Source of the DNA: Njordibacter sp905182035
GTDB lineage: Bacteria; Pseudomonadota; Gammaproteobacteria; Pseudomonadales; Balneatricaceae
Assembly (NCBI RefSeq): GCF_047730075.1
Contig: NZ_CP159831.1
Coordinates: 1,364,001-1,428,000, forward strand
DNA length: 64,000 nt
Direction of reading: 5' to 3'
The position numbers and the translations under genes were made by a program. Position 1 is the stretch's first letter. Every line of letters starts with the position of its first letter. Shown here one piece after another: positions 44,857 through 54,669 of this stretch. The notes beneath the pieces were generated by a model that was not told where the DNA came from, searched no databases, and saw only the letters and a list, made by a program, of their open reading frames with translations.

Positions 44857-46215
44857 CTAGCTTACACGGTAGCAGGGCTGGTAAACCTTGCTGCCAGGGA
44901 GTTTCATACGGTCCTGGGCCACGAAACTTTGTAATAATACGTCTAACTTATTGAGCATTTTTGCTTCCGCTTTAAGCTGGTAAGGGCCGTGTAAACGTAT
45001 TTGTTCCAATCCAAACGTCTTAACATTACCTGCCACTATGCCGCTCATAGCTTTGCGTAAATTACTTGCCAGTGTTGCAGTGGGTAGGCTAGATTCGAGC
45101 TTGAGATTTGCCATATTAGCGTGAGTGGGAATAAACGGGCGCTGGAAATCCTCTTCGATGTGTAGCTGCCAATTGTAATGATAGGCGTCACCAACTGTTT
45201 GCCGGTGTTCAACCACATCTTCCATTTGGGATTTGATAGCGATAGCCACAGCGCTTGGGTCTTCGATGATAATCTGGTATTTGGCTTGAGCTTTTGGCCC
45301 AAGGGTAGCGCCAATAAAGGCATCGATCTGTTCGAAGTATGCTATTGCACTGGCGGGGCCGGTAAATATTAAAGGCACCGTGAGCTGATCATTGTTGGGG
45401 TGTAGTAATATGCCTAATAAATACAAAATTTCTTCGGCCGTGCCGACACCACCAGGAAATACGATAAAGGCGTGGCCAAGTCGAACGAAGGCTTCGAGCC
45501 GTTTTTCAATATCAGGCATGATGATTAATTCGTTAACCATGGGGTTAGGAGACTCAGCTGCAATAATGCCAGGTTCAGTGATGCCGATATAACGATAATC
45601 ATGACACCGTTGTTTAGCATGGGCTATATGAGCGCCTTTCATAGGGCCTTTCATAGCACCAGGCCCACAGCCTGTACAAATGTCATAACCTCTTAACCCT
45701 AACTCGTAACCCACTTTTTTTGTGTAGTCGTATTCAATAGGATTAATGGAGTGCCCACCCCAGCAAACCACAATGTTAGGTTTTCGCCTGGGTGCTAAGG
45801 CCTGAGCATGGCGCAGTATTTGAAACACCAATGCGGTTAGCTCAGTGCCTGTGCGGGGCTGCTCATTATGCAGTAAGCTGTTGCTCAGGTAGATGATGTC
45901 CCGCAACACTGAATAGAGGTTTTCCTTGATGCCTAGAATGATTTCACCATCCACAAAGGCGCTTATGGGAGCATTATTGAGCTGTAATAATACGCCACGA
46001 GTCTGTGGCACTACATCGACGTCAAACTGTTCATTACGTTCCAGTAACGCCGCAATATCATCTTCTTCTGTGCCGCAGTTGAGAATGGCAAGGCAACACT
46101 GTCTAAAAAGCTCGTGTAAGCCCGTAGAAGCGGATTTGTGTAACTGATTGATTTCCTCTAGGGTGAGTATATCTAGGCTTCCTTGAGGCGAAATGAGGGC
46201 GTCAATAGTGTGCAT
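44857..46215 (-). CDS. ppnN: Pyrimidine/purine nucleotide 5'-monophosphate nucleosidase
   Basis: This 452-residue protein matches E. coli PpnN (YgdH, 454 residues). The LOG-family motif FPGGVGTAEEILYLLG is present in the catalytic domain, together with GGHSINPIEYDYTKKVGYELGLR. The start at the ATG ending at 46215 (MHTIDALIS) is supported by AAGGA five bases upstream. It splits nucleotide monophosphates into base and ribose phosphate, and in E. coli it is controlled by (p)ppGpp. It is convergent with the CoA-transferase gene, 15 bases away. Confidence 0.93.
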   Translation of the reverse strand: MHTIDALISPQGSLDILTLEEINQLHKSASTGLHELFRQCCLAILNCGTEEDDIAALLERNEQFDVDVVPQTRGVLLQLNNAPISAFVDGEIILGIKENLYSVLRDIIYLSNSLLHNEQPRTGTELTALVFQILRHAQALAPRRKPNIVVCWGGHSINPIEYDYTKKVGYELGLRGYDICTGCGPGAMKGPMKGAHIAHAKQRCHDYRYIGITEPGIIAAESPNPMVNELIIMPDIEKRLEAFVRLGHAFIVFPGGVGTAEEILYLLGILLHPNNDQLTVPLIFTGPASAIAYFEQIDAFIGATLGPKAQAKYQIIIEDPSAVAIAIKSQMEDVVEHRQTVGDAYHYNWQLHIEEDFQRPFIPTHANMANLKLESSLPTATLASNLRKAMSGIVAGNVKTFGLEQIRLHGPYQLKAEAKMLNKLDVLLQSFVAQDRMKLPGSKVYQPCYRVS

Positions 46216-46369
46216 ATAGTTCCTTTGATGTGTACGCGTTTGGGTTGTCTTGTTTTGCGTGCTTAAGTGATTAGCATAACAGAGAAAAATACAAACGTAA
46301 GGGCTTTTAAAACAAACATTTGGGCCCATAAACGGTATATCTCAGAAATACATTCCATAGGTTGGGTCC

Positions 46370-47314
46370 ATGAGTGAAGAGTTAAATAAACCAGAATGGC
46401 AAGTGATTGGCCAATTGGTATCGAGCATTCAGATTGAACAGCGACGGTCTCGGCGCTGGGGTATTTTTTTTAAGAGCCTAACCTTTGTTTTCCTGTTTAG
46501 CGTGTTAGCCATCATTATGTCTGGAGATGATGTCGAAACCTTGTCAGCATCACAAGATCATGTGGCAGTGGTTGATATATTTGGGCCGATTATGACAGGT
46601 GCTGAGGCAAGTTCGGAGCGTTTGTTGCCCGCCTTAGCTGATGCCTTTGCAGCACCTAATGCCAAAGCCGTGGTGCTTAATATTAATAGTCCAGGTGGCA
46701 GTCCTGTACAAGCGGGTATTTTATTTGATGAATTGCAGCTTCTTAAACAAGCTCACCCAGCAAAGCCCCTGTATGCCGTGATTGGTGATGTCGGCGCCTC
46801 TGGTGCATATTATATCGCAGCGGTGGCGGATTATATTTATGCCGATAAGGCTAGCACTGTGGGTTCCATAGGGGTTATTGGCAGTGGCTTTGGGTTTGAT
46901 CAACTGATTGCAAAGTTAGGCGTTGAGCGTCGTACATACACGGCGGGTGGTAATAAAGACTTTTTGGACCCATTTTTACCAGAAAAGGCTAAACAAAAGG
47001 CCATGTTCGAAGACCTGCTCAATCAAATTCATCTGCAGTTTATTTCCCAAGTAGAACTAGGCAGAGGGGATCGGTTGGTGCCCCATGAAGACTTATATTC
47101 TGGTGCTGTTTGGCATGGGCAACGCGCCCTTGAGTTGGGCTTGATAGACGGTTTAGGTAATTTGCATAGTGTGGCAAGGGATCAGATAGGAGTGGCAGAT
47201 GTGTTGTGGTACTCTCCTGAGAAAACTCCATTAGAAGAAGTAATGGAAGAGTTAGGTGCGCAAACGAAAACCGCCATCAGTTGGGGCTTAAACCAAAGCT
47301 TAGTCATACACTAA
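46370..47314 (+). CDS. S49-family signal peptide peptidase (SppA-like)
   Basis: This 314-residue protein has one N-terminal membrane segment (about 31-50) and a single S49 domain. INSPGGSPVQAG is the family glycine motif, S144 in GDVGASGAYYIA is the expected nucleophile, and K196 in AGGNKDFLDP the likely general base. The size fits the short SppA type (not the 618-residue E. coli SppA) or SohB. It degrades cleaved signal peptides or membrane protein fragments at the cytoplasmic membrane. Confidence 0.88.
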   Translation: MSEELNKPEWQVIGQLVSSIQIEQRRSRRWGIFFKSLTFVFLFSVLAIIMSGDDVETLSASQDHVAVVDIFGPIMTGAEASSERLLPALADAFAAPNAKAVVLNINSPGGSPVQAGILFDELQLLKQAHPAKPLYAVIGDVGASGAYYIAAVADYIYADKASTVGSIGVIGSGFGFDQLIAKLGVERRTYTAGGNKDFLDPFLPEKAKQKAMFEDLLNQIHLQFISQVELGRGDRLVPHEDLYSGAVWHGQRALELGLIDGLGNLHSVARDQIGVADVLWYSPEKTPLEEVMEELGAQTKTAISWGLNQSLVIH

Positions 47315-47445
47315 ATTGTTGATAAGCGTAATATTTCCATTATTTGGCCAAAAACTGTAGAAAGCTATCAATAAAGTGCATATTTTTGACCTTTAATAGG
47401 ATTTTTCTTTGACATAAGGAAGCTACATGAATATCATATCGCGCC

Positions 47446-47955
47446 ATGTTTGAGATAGTATTGCCTCGTTTTTTAGACCCGCGTAAGTTATGCGATGGTC
47501 AGCAAACCATTACTGGACACGTTGAATTATCAGCATTAACCGGTTTTTGTAGCTACCTTCAGTCGGACCAAGGCCAGGTGAGTGTGCAGTTGCACTTTTC
47601 CCGTGATAACGCCCATCGGCCAATTATTAAGGGCAACGCTGCCATAAAAAACGTACAAATTAGTTGTCAGCGTTGTTTAGATGCCATTGGCATTGATATA
47701 ATAGGTGACATGAACGTGGCCATAGTTTTAAACGAAGAGCAGGCTGAAAAACTTCCTACTGAATATGACCCTTGGTTATTGGAAGATAAGAAGCTTGATA
47801 TGCGTGAACTTATTGACCACGAAATGATTTTAAATATACCCATTGTGGCCTATCATTCAGATTGTGAAATTGCAACTGAATACGGCCACAAAGAAACCGT
47901 GCAGGAAATGCCTAATCCTTTCGAGGGATTACAGGCTTTACTGCAAAAAGATTAG
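47446..47955 (+). CDS. yceD: YceD family protein (DUF177)
   Basis: This is a 169-residue protein with the CQRCLDAIGIDI cysteine motif and DMRELIDHEMILNIPIVAYH, signatures of YceD. It is nearly always encoded just before rpmF, as here, and is linked to 23S rRNA or ribosome assembly in plants and bacteria. No good ribosome binding site precedes the ATG, so the start is less certain than the identity. Confidence 0.9.
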   Translation: MFEIVLPRFLDPRKLCDGQQTITGHVELSALTGFCSYLQSDQGQVSVQLHFSRDNAHRPIIKGNAAIKNVQISCQRCLDAIGIDIIGDMNVAIVLNEEQAEKLPTEYDPWLLEDKKLDMRELIDHEMILNIPIVAYHSDCEIATEYGHKETVQEMPNPFEGLQALLQKD

Positions 47956-47979
47956 TTTACCAATTAGGAGTTTTTAGTC

Positions 47980-48159
47980 ATGGCTGTACAAAAGAGCAAA
48001 GTAACCCGTTCCAGGCGTGGGCAGCGTCGTTCACATGATGCATTGGAAGTAGCTACTCTATCAGTAGATTCTACTACAGGTGAAACTCACCGTCGTCACC
48101 ATGTAACTGCAGATGGCTTTTACAAAGGCCGTCAGATAGTTAACCAAGACGCCGAGTAA
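47980..48159 (+). CDS. rpmF: 50S ribosomal protein L32
   Basis: This short gene encodes 59 residues, starting MAVQKSKVTRSRRGQRRSHD and containing the family features TGETHRRHH and GFYKGRQ. Like many gammaproteobacterial L32 proteins it has no zinc-binding cysteines. TAGGAG lies nine bases before the ATG. It sits in the conserved yceD-rpmF-plsX order, 24 bases after yceD. Confidence 0.96.
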   Translation: MAVQKSKVTRSRRGQRRSHDALEVATLSVDSTTGETHRRHHVTADGFYKGRQIVNQDAE

Positions 48160-48160
48160 T

Positions 48161-49162
48161 TTGTCGGCGTATTACACCCTAGCACTCGATGCTATGGGTG
48201 GGGACTTAGGTCCCAGCACCAGCCTCGAGGCAGCATTAGCTTGCCTCGAGCGCCATCCCCGCTTAACCCTCCTTTGGGTTGGACCTCAGGTCATACTTGC
48301 ACCATTACTGGCTGCCGTTACTGAGAAACAAGCGCCGCTCTTGCAGCGACTACACTTTATTGATGCTCCCCAAGTGGTAGAAAAAACCGATGATTTAATG
48401 GTGATTTTGCGTCAAAAACAAAATTCTTCTATGTACCTTGCCTTAGCCTTAGTGGCAGAAGGTAAAGCTAATGCTTGTATTAGTGGTGGGAGCTCTGCGG
48501 CATTAATGGCACTCAGTCGTCATCTGATCAAAATGTTACCAGGTTACGAAAGGCCCGCGTTTGCCAGCCACATTCCAACCCGTAAAGGCACGTGCTTAGT
48601 GCTGGACATGGGGGCCAATCTTACTTCAACTGGCCAACAGCTATATCAATTTGGTCAACTAGGCCAAGCGCTAGAGGCTAGTTTGCAACAAAACCCTAAT
48701 GTAAGTTTAAAGTTACTTAATATTGCCACTGAGTCGGGTACTGGGCAAGTTCAAGTGCAAGCAGCGGACTCATTGTTAGAATCAGACCCTAAGCTTAACT
48801 ACTTGGGGTATATAGAACCGCAAGAAGTCTTTGAAGGTCAGGCTAGTGTCGTTGTTTGTGATGGCTATGCTGGCAATATTTTGATTAAATCGGGCGAAGG
48901 GGTCAGCAATATGTTGGCTTGTGGCTTTAGGGATAATTTAACCAGCAGCGATTTAACGCCAGCTCAAATAGAAAAAATCATGCAAGCTTGGCAGTTCCAG
49001 TTTGATCCAGATCGGCTAAATGGCGCGTTTTTATTAGGTTTGCAGGGTCTTGTTGTTAAGTCCCATAGTTATGCTAATGCCACGGCCTTGCGATATGCCA
49101 TCGAGGCGACACAGAATTATGTTGAAATGCAAGTTGCAGAGCGTCTGCAGGACGACTGTTAA
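48161..49162 (+). CDS. plsX: Phosphate acyltransferase PlsX
   Basis: This 333-residue protein converts acyl-ACP to acyl-phosphate at the start of phospholipid synthesis. The N-terminal LALDAMGGDLGP, the later CLVLDMGANL and the C-terminal GLQGLVVKSHSYAN are PlsX motifs. The only start that keeps the N-terminal motif is TTG at 48161, one base after the rpmF stop; the first ATG would cut it off. Translation is therefore probably coupled to rpmF. Confidence 0.94.
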   Translation: MSAYYTLALDAMGGDLGPSTSLEAALACLERHPRLTLLWVGPQVILAPLLAAVTEKQAPLLQRLHFIDAPQVVEKTDDLMVILRQKQNSSMYLALALVAEGKANACISGGSSAALMALSRHLIKMLPGYERPAFASHIPTRKGTCLVLDMGANLTSTGQQLYQFGQLGQALEASLQQNPNVSLKLLNIATESGTGQVQVQAADSLLESDPKLNYLGYIEPQEVFEGQASVVVCDGYAGNILIKSGEGVSNMLACGFRDNLTSSDLTPAQIEKIMQAWQFQFDPDRLNGAFLLGLQGLVVKSHSYANATALRYAIEATQNYVEMQVAERLQDDC

Positions 49163-49204
49163 GTTTACAGATATATGATATCGAATTTAGAAAAAGGTAC
49201 TGTA

Positions 49205-50137
49205 ATGAGCACTAAGATTGCATTTGTATTCCCAGGACAAGGCTCGCAGAGCGTTGGCATGTTAGCCGAGTTAGGTGCTAATCACCCTATTGTGATCGAA
49301 ACGTTTGCCCAAGCAAGTGAGGTGTTAGGTTACGACTTATGGCAATTGGTGCAGCATGACGAAGAAGGTCAGCTCAACCAAACGCACATTACCCAGCCTG
49401 CGTTGCTTACTGCTAGTGTGGCTCTGTGGCGTTTGTGGTTGCAGCAGGGTGGTTTAACACCAAGCATTGTGGCTGGCCATAGTTTAGGGGAGTATTCGGC
49501 GTTAGTCTGTGCTGGGGCGTTAGACTTTGCTGATGCTGTGCGATTAGTGGAGGCCCGTGGTCAATTTATGCAAGCCGCGGTACCACCAGGAGAAGGCGCT
49601 ATGGCGGCGATCATCGGCATGGATAATGATGTAATTGTCTCAGTCTGTGAAGCTAGTGCCCAAGGGCAAATTGTAGTGCCTGTTAATTACAATTCACCAG
49701 GGCAGGTAGTTATTGCTGGTGCTAAGTCAGCGGTAGAGCGGGCCATGGTTGCCTGTAAAGAAGCAGGTGCAAAACGTGCCTTGCCGTTACCCGTAAGCAT
49801 ACCGTCTCATTGTGCGCTAATGTTACCGGCAGCGGATAAGCTACGGACAATGCTTGCAGGTATACAGGTTAGGGTTCCTACAATACCCGTGGTACAGAAT
49901 GTAGATGCCAAAGTGGCTGGTTCGGCTGACGCTATCGTCAGCAACCTCGTTGCTCATTTAATTCAGCCAGTATTGTGGAGCCAATGTGTAGAGTGTATTA
50001 CAACTGATGGTGCTGACCTTGTGGTAGAATGTGGCCCAGGTAAAGTTTTGAATGGTTTAACGAAACGTATTAAAAAGACGTTACAAACTGCGTCCATTAA
50101 TGATGCTGCGTCACTTGCAGCCACACTAGAACAATAA
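49205..50137 (+). CDS. fabD: Malonyl-CoA:ACP transacylase
   Basis: At 310 residues (begins MSTKIAFVFPGQGSQ), the protein has the active-site serine S93 in AGHSLGEYSAL and the histidine in VSIPSHCALM. AAAGG lies before the ATG at 49205, which is why this start is preferred over one ten codons upstream. It loads malonyl groups onto ACP. fabH, present between plsX and fabD in enterics, is absent. Confidence 0.96.
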   Translation: MSTKIAFVFPGQGSQSVGMLAELGANHPIVIETFAQASEVLGYDLWQLVQHDEEGQLNQTHITQPALLTASVALWRLWLQQGGLTPSIVAGHSLGEYSALVCAGALDFADAVRLVEARGQFMQAAVPPGEGAMAAIIGMDNDVIVSVCEASAQGQIVVPVNYNSPGQVVIAGAKSAVERAMVACKEAGAKRALPLPVSIPSHCALMLPAADKLRTMLAGIQVRVPTIPVVQNVDAKVAGSADAIVSNLVAHLIQPVLWSQCVECITTDGADLVVECGPGKVLNGLTKRIKKTLQTASINDAASLAATLEQ

Positions 50138-50150
50138 GACGGATTAAATT

Positions 50151-50897
50151 ATGTTGGCAATTGACGGCAAGATAGCATTGGTTACAGGCGCAACTCGTGG
50201 CATTGGTAATGCCATTGCGCTGCAACTCGCTTCCCAAGGCGCAACCGTTATAGGTACTGCTACTTCTGAATTAGGAGCTCAAGCTATTACTACAGCGTTA
50301 ACTGCAATCGGCAATACGGGTACAGGCATGGTGCTTAACGTTTCTGACTCTGATTCAGTGACGTGTATGCTCAAAGCAATTGTTGAAGCTTATGGTGCAC
50401 CTACCATATTGGTTAATAACGCAGGTATTACTCGCGATAATCTATTAATGCGTATGAAAAATGATGAATGGGATGACGTAGTTAACACCAATATGAGCTC
50501 CATTTTTCGTATGTCTAAAGGTTGTTTACGTGGCATGACAAAAGCGCGCTGGGGTCGTGTCATTAACATTAGCTCTGTAGTAGGTTCCATGGGCAACATA
50601 GGGCAGGCCAACTATGCAGCTGCCAAAGCCGGTGTTGAAGGGTTTAGCCGAGCCATGGCACGCGAAGTAGCGTCACGTAATGTTACAGTTAACTCCATTG
50701 CGCCTGGTTTCATTGCCACGGATATGACAGATGCATTAGGCGAAGAGCAAAAAGACACGTTACGTACACAGATTCCATTACAACGCTTAGGTACACCAGA
50801 AGACATTGCTCAGCTAGTAGGATTTTTGGCTAGTGACGCGGGCGCATATATCACTGGAGAAACAATTCATGTCAATGGTGGTATGTATATGAGTTAA
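50151..50897 (+). CDS. fabG: 3-Oxoacyl-ACP reductase
   Basis: This 248-residue SDR has the NADPH motif TGATRGIG, the NNAG motif (LVNNAGITRDN), and the catalytic S142, Y155 and K159 in INISSVVGSMG and NYAAAKAG. The gene order fabD-fabG-acpP and the full match to FabG motifs separate it from the many other SDRs. GGA precedes the ATG. Confidence 0.96.
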   Translation: MLAIDGKIALVTGATRGIGNAIALQLASQGATVIGTATSELGAQAITTALTAIGNTGTGMVLNVSDSDSVTCMLKAIVEAYGAPTILVNNAGITRDNLLMRMKNDEWDDVVNTNMSSIFRMSKGCLRGMTKARWGRVINISSVVGSMGNIGQANYAAAKAGVEGFSRAMAREVASRNVTVNSIAPGFIATDMTDALGEEQKDTLRTQIPLQRLGTPEDIAQLVGFLASDAGAYITGETIHVNGGMYMS

Positions 50898-50952
50898 ACC
50901 TAAGGGTTTTGCTTTTAAGGCTATTTTGTGTCGCAAAAATTAGTGTTTTAGG

Positions 50953-50980
50953 TTGCTTTTTGGGCTGATTTGTAGATAAT
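50953..50980 (+). promoter_or_regulatory. Candidate promoter before acpP
   Basis: TTGCTT (50953-50958), a 16-base gap and GATAAT (50975-50980) lie in the 207-base gap before acpP. A separate strong promoter is expected because ACP is needed in far greater amounts than its neighbours. Confidence 0.4.
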
Positions 50981-51104
50981 AGCTCCACTCTATACTGAGT
51001 AGAAAATAGAACTATGTAGCGGAATTCTCCGGCCACTGTTTTCTAGGACATTCGTTAGCGGATTGCAGATGTTAACGGCGTATAAGAACCAATTAGGAAA
51101 AACT

Positions 51105-51335
51105 ATGAGTATTGTAGATCGCGTTAAAAAAATTGTTGCTGAACAACTAGGTGTTAAAGCAGACGAAGTGACCAACACCGCTTCTTTCGTTGACGACCTT
51201 GGCGCAGATTCTTTGGACACCGTGGAGCTAGTAATGGCTTTGGAAGAAGAATTTGAAACAGAGATTCCAGATGAAGAAGCTGAGAAGATCACCACCGTTC
51301 AAGCTGCAATCGACTACGTTAATGCTAATCAATAA
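51105..51335 (+). CDS. acpP: Acyl carrier protein
   Basis: This 76-residue acidic protein carries the phosphopantetheine serine S36 in GADSLDTVELVMALEEEF. The ATG at 51105 gives the standard N-terminus MSIVDRVKKI and standard length. It carries growing acyl chains for FabD, FabG, FabF and PlsX, all encoded around it. It is flanked by its own candidate promoter and a strong terminator, which lets it be expressed separately. Confidence 0.98.
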   Translation: MSIVDRVKKIVAEQLGVKADEVTNTASFVDDLGADSLDTVELVMALEEEFETEIPDEEAEKITTVQAAIDYVNANQ

Positions 51336-51368
51336 GCTAGCTTAGTTTTTGCACTTCGAAGTGAAGTC

Positions 51369-51400
51369 AGAAAAGCCGCGCCACTTGGTGCGGCTTTTCT
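51369..51400 (+). terminator. Strong intrinsic terminator after acpP
   Basis: AGAAAAGCCGCGCCA and TGGTGCGGCTTTTCT form a 15-bp stem with a single G-T pair, ending in TTTTCT. It lies between acpP and fabF, so acpP transcripts probably end here, with partial read-through into fabF. Confidence 0.85.
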
Positions 51401-51501
51401 GCATCTAAAGCTTTTAAAACATCTGCTTGATGGCAGAAAAGTGCCATAATAGAAGCATCACTTACGTAATTTGCGTGGGTTATCATAGAAAGGAGATTCG
51501 A

Positions 51502-52740
51502 ATGAGTCGTAAACGCGTTGTAGTTACTGGCATGGGTATGTTGAGCCCAGTTGGCAACACCATGAACGACACTTGGAGCAGTCTAATAGCCGCAAAAAGT
51601 GGTGTGGCAAATATTACTCATTTCGATACTGAAGGTTTTGGTACGCACTTTTCTGCTAGTGTAAAAGATTTTGATCTCAGCAACTACTTGCCACCAAAAG
51701 AAGGCAAAAAGATGGACCTGTTTATTCAATATGGTATGGCTGCAGGAATCCAAGCTATTAAGGATGCTAATCTAGAAGTCACCGACGAAAATGCAGACCG
51801 TATTGGTGTTGCTATTGGCTCTGGAATTGGCGGCTTACCCCTGATTGAAAAATGCCATGACGCTCTCAACAAGAGTGGCCCTCGTCGTATCTCTCCGTTT
51901 TTTGTGCCCGGCAGCATCATTAATATGATTTCTGGTAATTTGTCGATCATGTATGGCTTACGCGGCCCTAATATCGCTATTACCACAGCCTGCACTACGG
52001 GAACCCACAACATTGGTGCGTCTGCACGTATGATTGCTTATGGTGATGCCGACGTTATGGTGTGTGGGGGTGCTGAAATGGCCACTACGCCGTTAGGTTT
52101 AGGTGGTTTTGGTGCAGCTCGTGCACTATCAACTCGCAATGATGATCCCTTAGCTGCAAGTCGCCCCTGGGATGTAGGCCGTGACGGTTTTGTATTAGGT
52201 GATGGTGCAGGTGTAATGGTGCTAGAAGAGTATGAATCAGCTAAAGCTCGTGGCGCCAGAATTTACGCTGAGCTTACGGGCTTTGGTATGAGTGGTGATG
52301 CATACCATATGACGTCGCCACCAGAAGATGGACGTGGTGCTGCAGCATCGATGCGCAACGCCATGAAAGATGCCGGTTTGAATGGTGATGATATTCATTA
52401 CATCAATGCTCACGGTACGTCTACACCAGCTGGAGACATTGCCGAATCTAATGCCGCTAAATTGGTGTTAGGTACAGCTGCAGAAAATGTCCGGATGAGT
52501 TCAACCAAGTCTATGATTGGACACTTGCTTGGTGCAGCTGGCGCTGTAGAAGCCATCTTCTCGGTTTTGGCTATCCGCGACCAAGTAGCACCACCTACTA
52601 TTAATTTAGATAACCCTTCACCAGGATGTGACCTTAACTACGTGGCGCACCAGCCACAAGAAGCACGTATAGACTCAGCGATGTCCAATTCATTTGGCTT
52701 TGGTGGCACTAACGGCACTTTGATTTTCTCCCGTATTTAA
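51502..52740 (+). CDS. fabF: 3-Oxoacyl-ACP synthase II
   Basis: This is a 412-residue condensing enzyme with the nucleophile C164 in TTACTTGTHNIG and the histidines in NAHGTSTPAGD and SMIGHLLGAAG, the C-H-H triad of KAS I/II. AAAGGAG lies six bases before the ATG at 51502. It extends acyl-ACP chains; the position after acpP marks it as FabF. Confidence 0.97.
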   Translation: MSRKRVVVTGMGMLSPVGNTMNDTWSSLIAAKSGVANITHFDTEGFGTHFSASVKDFDLSNYLPPKEGKKMDLFIQYGMAAGIQAIKDANLEVTDENADRIGVAIGSGIGGLPLIEKCHDALNKSGPRRISPFFVPGSIINMISGNLSIMYGLRGPNIAITTACTTGTHNIGASARMIAYGDADVMVCGGAEMATTPLGLGGFGAARALSTRNDDPLAASRPWDVGRDGFVLGDGAGVMVLEEYESAKARGARIYAELTGFGMSGDAYHMTSPPEDGRGAAASMRNAMKDAGLNGDDIHYINAHGTSTPAGDIAESNAAKLVLGTAAENVRMSSTKSMIGHLLGAAGAVEAIFSVLAIRDQVAPPTINLDNPSPGCDLNYVAHQPQEARIDSAMSNSFGFGGTNGTLIFSRI

Positions 52741-52761
52741 CCTACAAGTTAGGCTGGCGCT

Positions 52762-53661
52762 ATGGATGCAACAACCTTAGTTAATGGTAAACCATCACAT
52801 ACCTTGGATGTTCGTGATCGTGGTTTGGCTTATGGTGATGGGGTGTTTGAAACCATTGCTTTAAAGCAAGGTCAAGTGCAATTGTGGCAAGGTCACCAAC
52901 AACGCTTAGTAACTGGATTGATGACCTTAGGTATCGTTGCTGATGAAGCTGCTGCTGTAAACCTGGTCAACACCATCGTTGACGATATAAAAATCGCTTA
53001 CCTCTTGTTTGGTCACCCTCAGGGGGTGATCAAAATTACTATAACTCGGGGCAGTGGTGGGCGTGGTTATGCTGCTCCAAGTTTGCCCCATCCTACACGT
53101 ATTGTTTCTATGTTGCCCTGGCCACCAGATCGGAATCACCTTTCTTCTGAAGGTGTGCGGGTTCGAGTCTGCCAACATCGATGGTCAAATAATGCGGCTT
53201 TAGCGGGTGTTAAACACCTTAATCGTTTAGATCAAGTCATGGCCCGTAATGAGTGGACCGATATTGATATCCACGAAGGTATCATGCTTAACCAGCGAGG
53301 CCATGTGATTTCTGGTGTAATGAGTAATATATTCATAGAAATCGACGGTGCACTCATGACGCCTAAACTTGATCAATGTGGTATTAAAGGCACTATGGCG
53401 CAATTAGTGCGTGCCATAGCCAAACAATGTGGTATTAAATTAGTAGAGCATGAGGTGACTTTGGATGCGCTTATTAATGCAGATGCGGCCTTCATTACCA
53501 ATAGTCTTAATGGCATTTGGCCCATCATAGAGCTAGCATCTTATACACCTAGGTGTACTTCAACACCCGCTTACTGGCCCATCTCTCCGCTAATTATTAA
53601 ACTTCAAAAAGCTCTTGCTCAACATTTGTCTGAGCAATTGACAGTAGCTGACCTATGTTAA
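52762..53661 (+). CDS. pabC: Aminodeoxychorismate lyase
   Basis: This 299-residue PLP enzyme of fold type IV has the lysine K151 in AGVKHLNRLDQ binding the cofactor; DRGLAYGDGVFET and SGVMSNIF are family motifs. It makes p-aminobenzoate for folate. The position between fabF and mltG is conserved in gammaproteobacteria. It overlaps mltG by seven bases. Branched-chain aminotransferase-like D-amino acid transaminase is the alternative, ruled unlikely by context. Confidence 0.93.
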   Translation: MDATTLVNGKPSHTLDVRDRGLAYGDGVFETIALKQGQVQLWQGHQQRLVTGLMTLGIVADEAAAVNLVNTIVDDIKIAYLLFGHPQGVIKITITRGSGGRGYAAPSLPHPTRIVSMLPWPPDRNHLSSEGVRVRVCQHRWSNNAALAGVKHLNRLDQVMARNEWTDIDIHEGIMLNQRGHVISGVMSNIFIEIDGALMTPKLDQCGIKGTMAQLVRAIAKQCGIKLVEHEVTLDALINADAAFITNSLNGIWPIIELASYTPRCTSTPAYWPISPLIIKLQKALAQHLSEQLTVADLC

Positions 53662-54659
53662 AGCAGATATGGTTTTGGGTTCTCATGGCTGGCATTCTAG
53701 TGATGGCTTTATTCACTTACGGTGCGATACGACAAGTACAAGTATGGCTGTATGAACCCATGCCACTTTCAGAACCCATATTAGTTACTATCTCTGCTGG
53801 TTCTGGGTTAGGCAGTATTAGTGGTAAACTACAAAAAGTGGGGGTTATTGCCCATGCTAATAGTTTTAAATATTACGCAAAATGGCGTCAGTTAGATCGT
53901 TATATTAAAGCTGGTGAATATCAATTCAGTGGTTCTATTAATAGTGCAGAAGTGCTTGCGCAACTGGTATCAGGTAAGGTTTTGGAGTACCAGTTTACGG
54001 TTCCAGAAGGACTTCGATATAAGGATTTTGTTACACTCTTGAGCCAACACCCTGCCATGCAAGGTAAACCCATACCGGAGGCTAATCAGTGGCTCACCAG
54101 TATGCACAGCCGCTGGCAGCATCCAGAAGGTTTGCTATTTCCCTCTACTTATCGGTTTGCTCGGCATAATTTGCCCCTAGACATTATAAAGCAAGCCCAC
54201 TTAAAACAAGTGCAGATTTTACAATCTGCCTGGGCGGAGAGGGCAGAGGATTTACCCTATGATACGCCTTATGAAGCCCTTATTATGGCCTCTATTATTG
54301 AAAAAGAAACGGGTTTAGCCAATGAGCGGGCAATCATCGCTGGTGTTTTTGTTAGACGTTTACAAAAAGGCATGAAGCTACAGACCGATCCCACAGTGAT
54401 CTATGGTATGGGTGCAGACTTCAAAGGTAATATTCGTCGCTCCGATTTAACCACAGATACACCTTACAATACCTACGTTCATCGTGGCCTTCCTCCTACA
54501 CCAATTGCGTTACCGGGTCGTGCTGCTATACACGCAGCGTTGCATCCAGCAGATGGCTTGAGTTTGTTTTTTGTCGCTAAGGGCGATGGCAGTCACGAGT
54601 TTGCGGATACCTACCCGCAACATCAGATTAATGTGCGTAAATATCAGCTAAAAAATTAA
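53655..54659 (+). CDS. mltG: Endolytic murein transglycosylase
   Basis: This 334-residue protein has an N-terminal membrane anchor (about 5-24), a LysM-like region and the YceG catalytic domain. The catalytic glutamate is in ASIIEKETGLANER, followed by GMKLQTDPTVIYG and GLPPTPIALPGRAA. It cuts nascent glycan strands and is thought to set their length. Its start lies within the end of pabC. Confidence 0.95.
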   Translation: MLKQIWFWVLMAGILVMALFTYGAIRQVQVWLYEPMPLSEPILVTISAGSGLGSISGKLQKVGVIAHANSFKYYAKWRQLDRYIKAGEYQFSGSINSAEVLAQLVSGKVLEYQFTVPEGLRYKDFVTLLSQHPAMQGKPIPEANQWLTSMHSRWQHPEGLLFPSTYRFARHNLPLDIIKQAHLKQVQILQSAWAERAEDLPYDTPYEALIMASIIEKETGLANERAIIAGVFVRRLQKGMKLQTDPTVIYGMGADFKGNIRRSDLTTDTPYNTYVHRGLPPTPIALPGRAAIHAALHPADGLSLFFVAKGDGSHEFADTYPQHQINVRKYQLKN

Positions 54660-54669
54660 GAGAGTTTTC

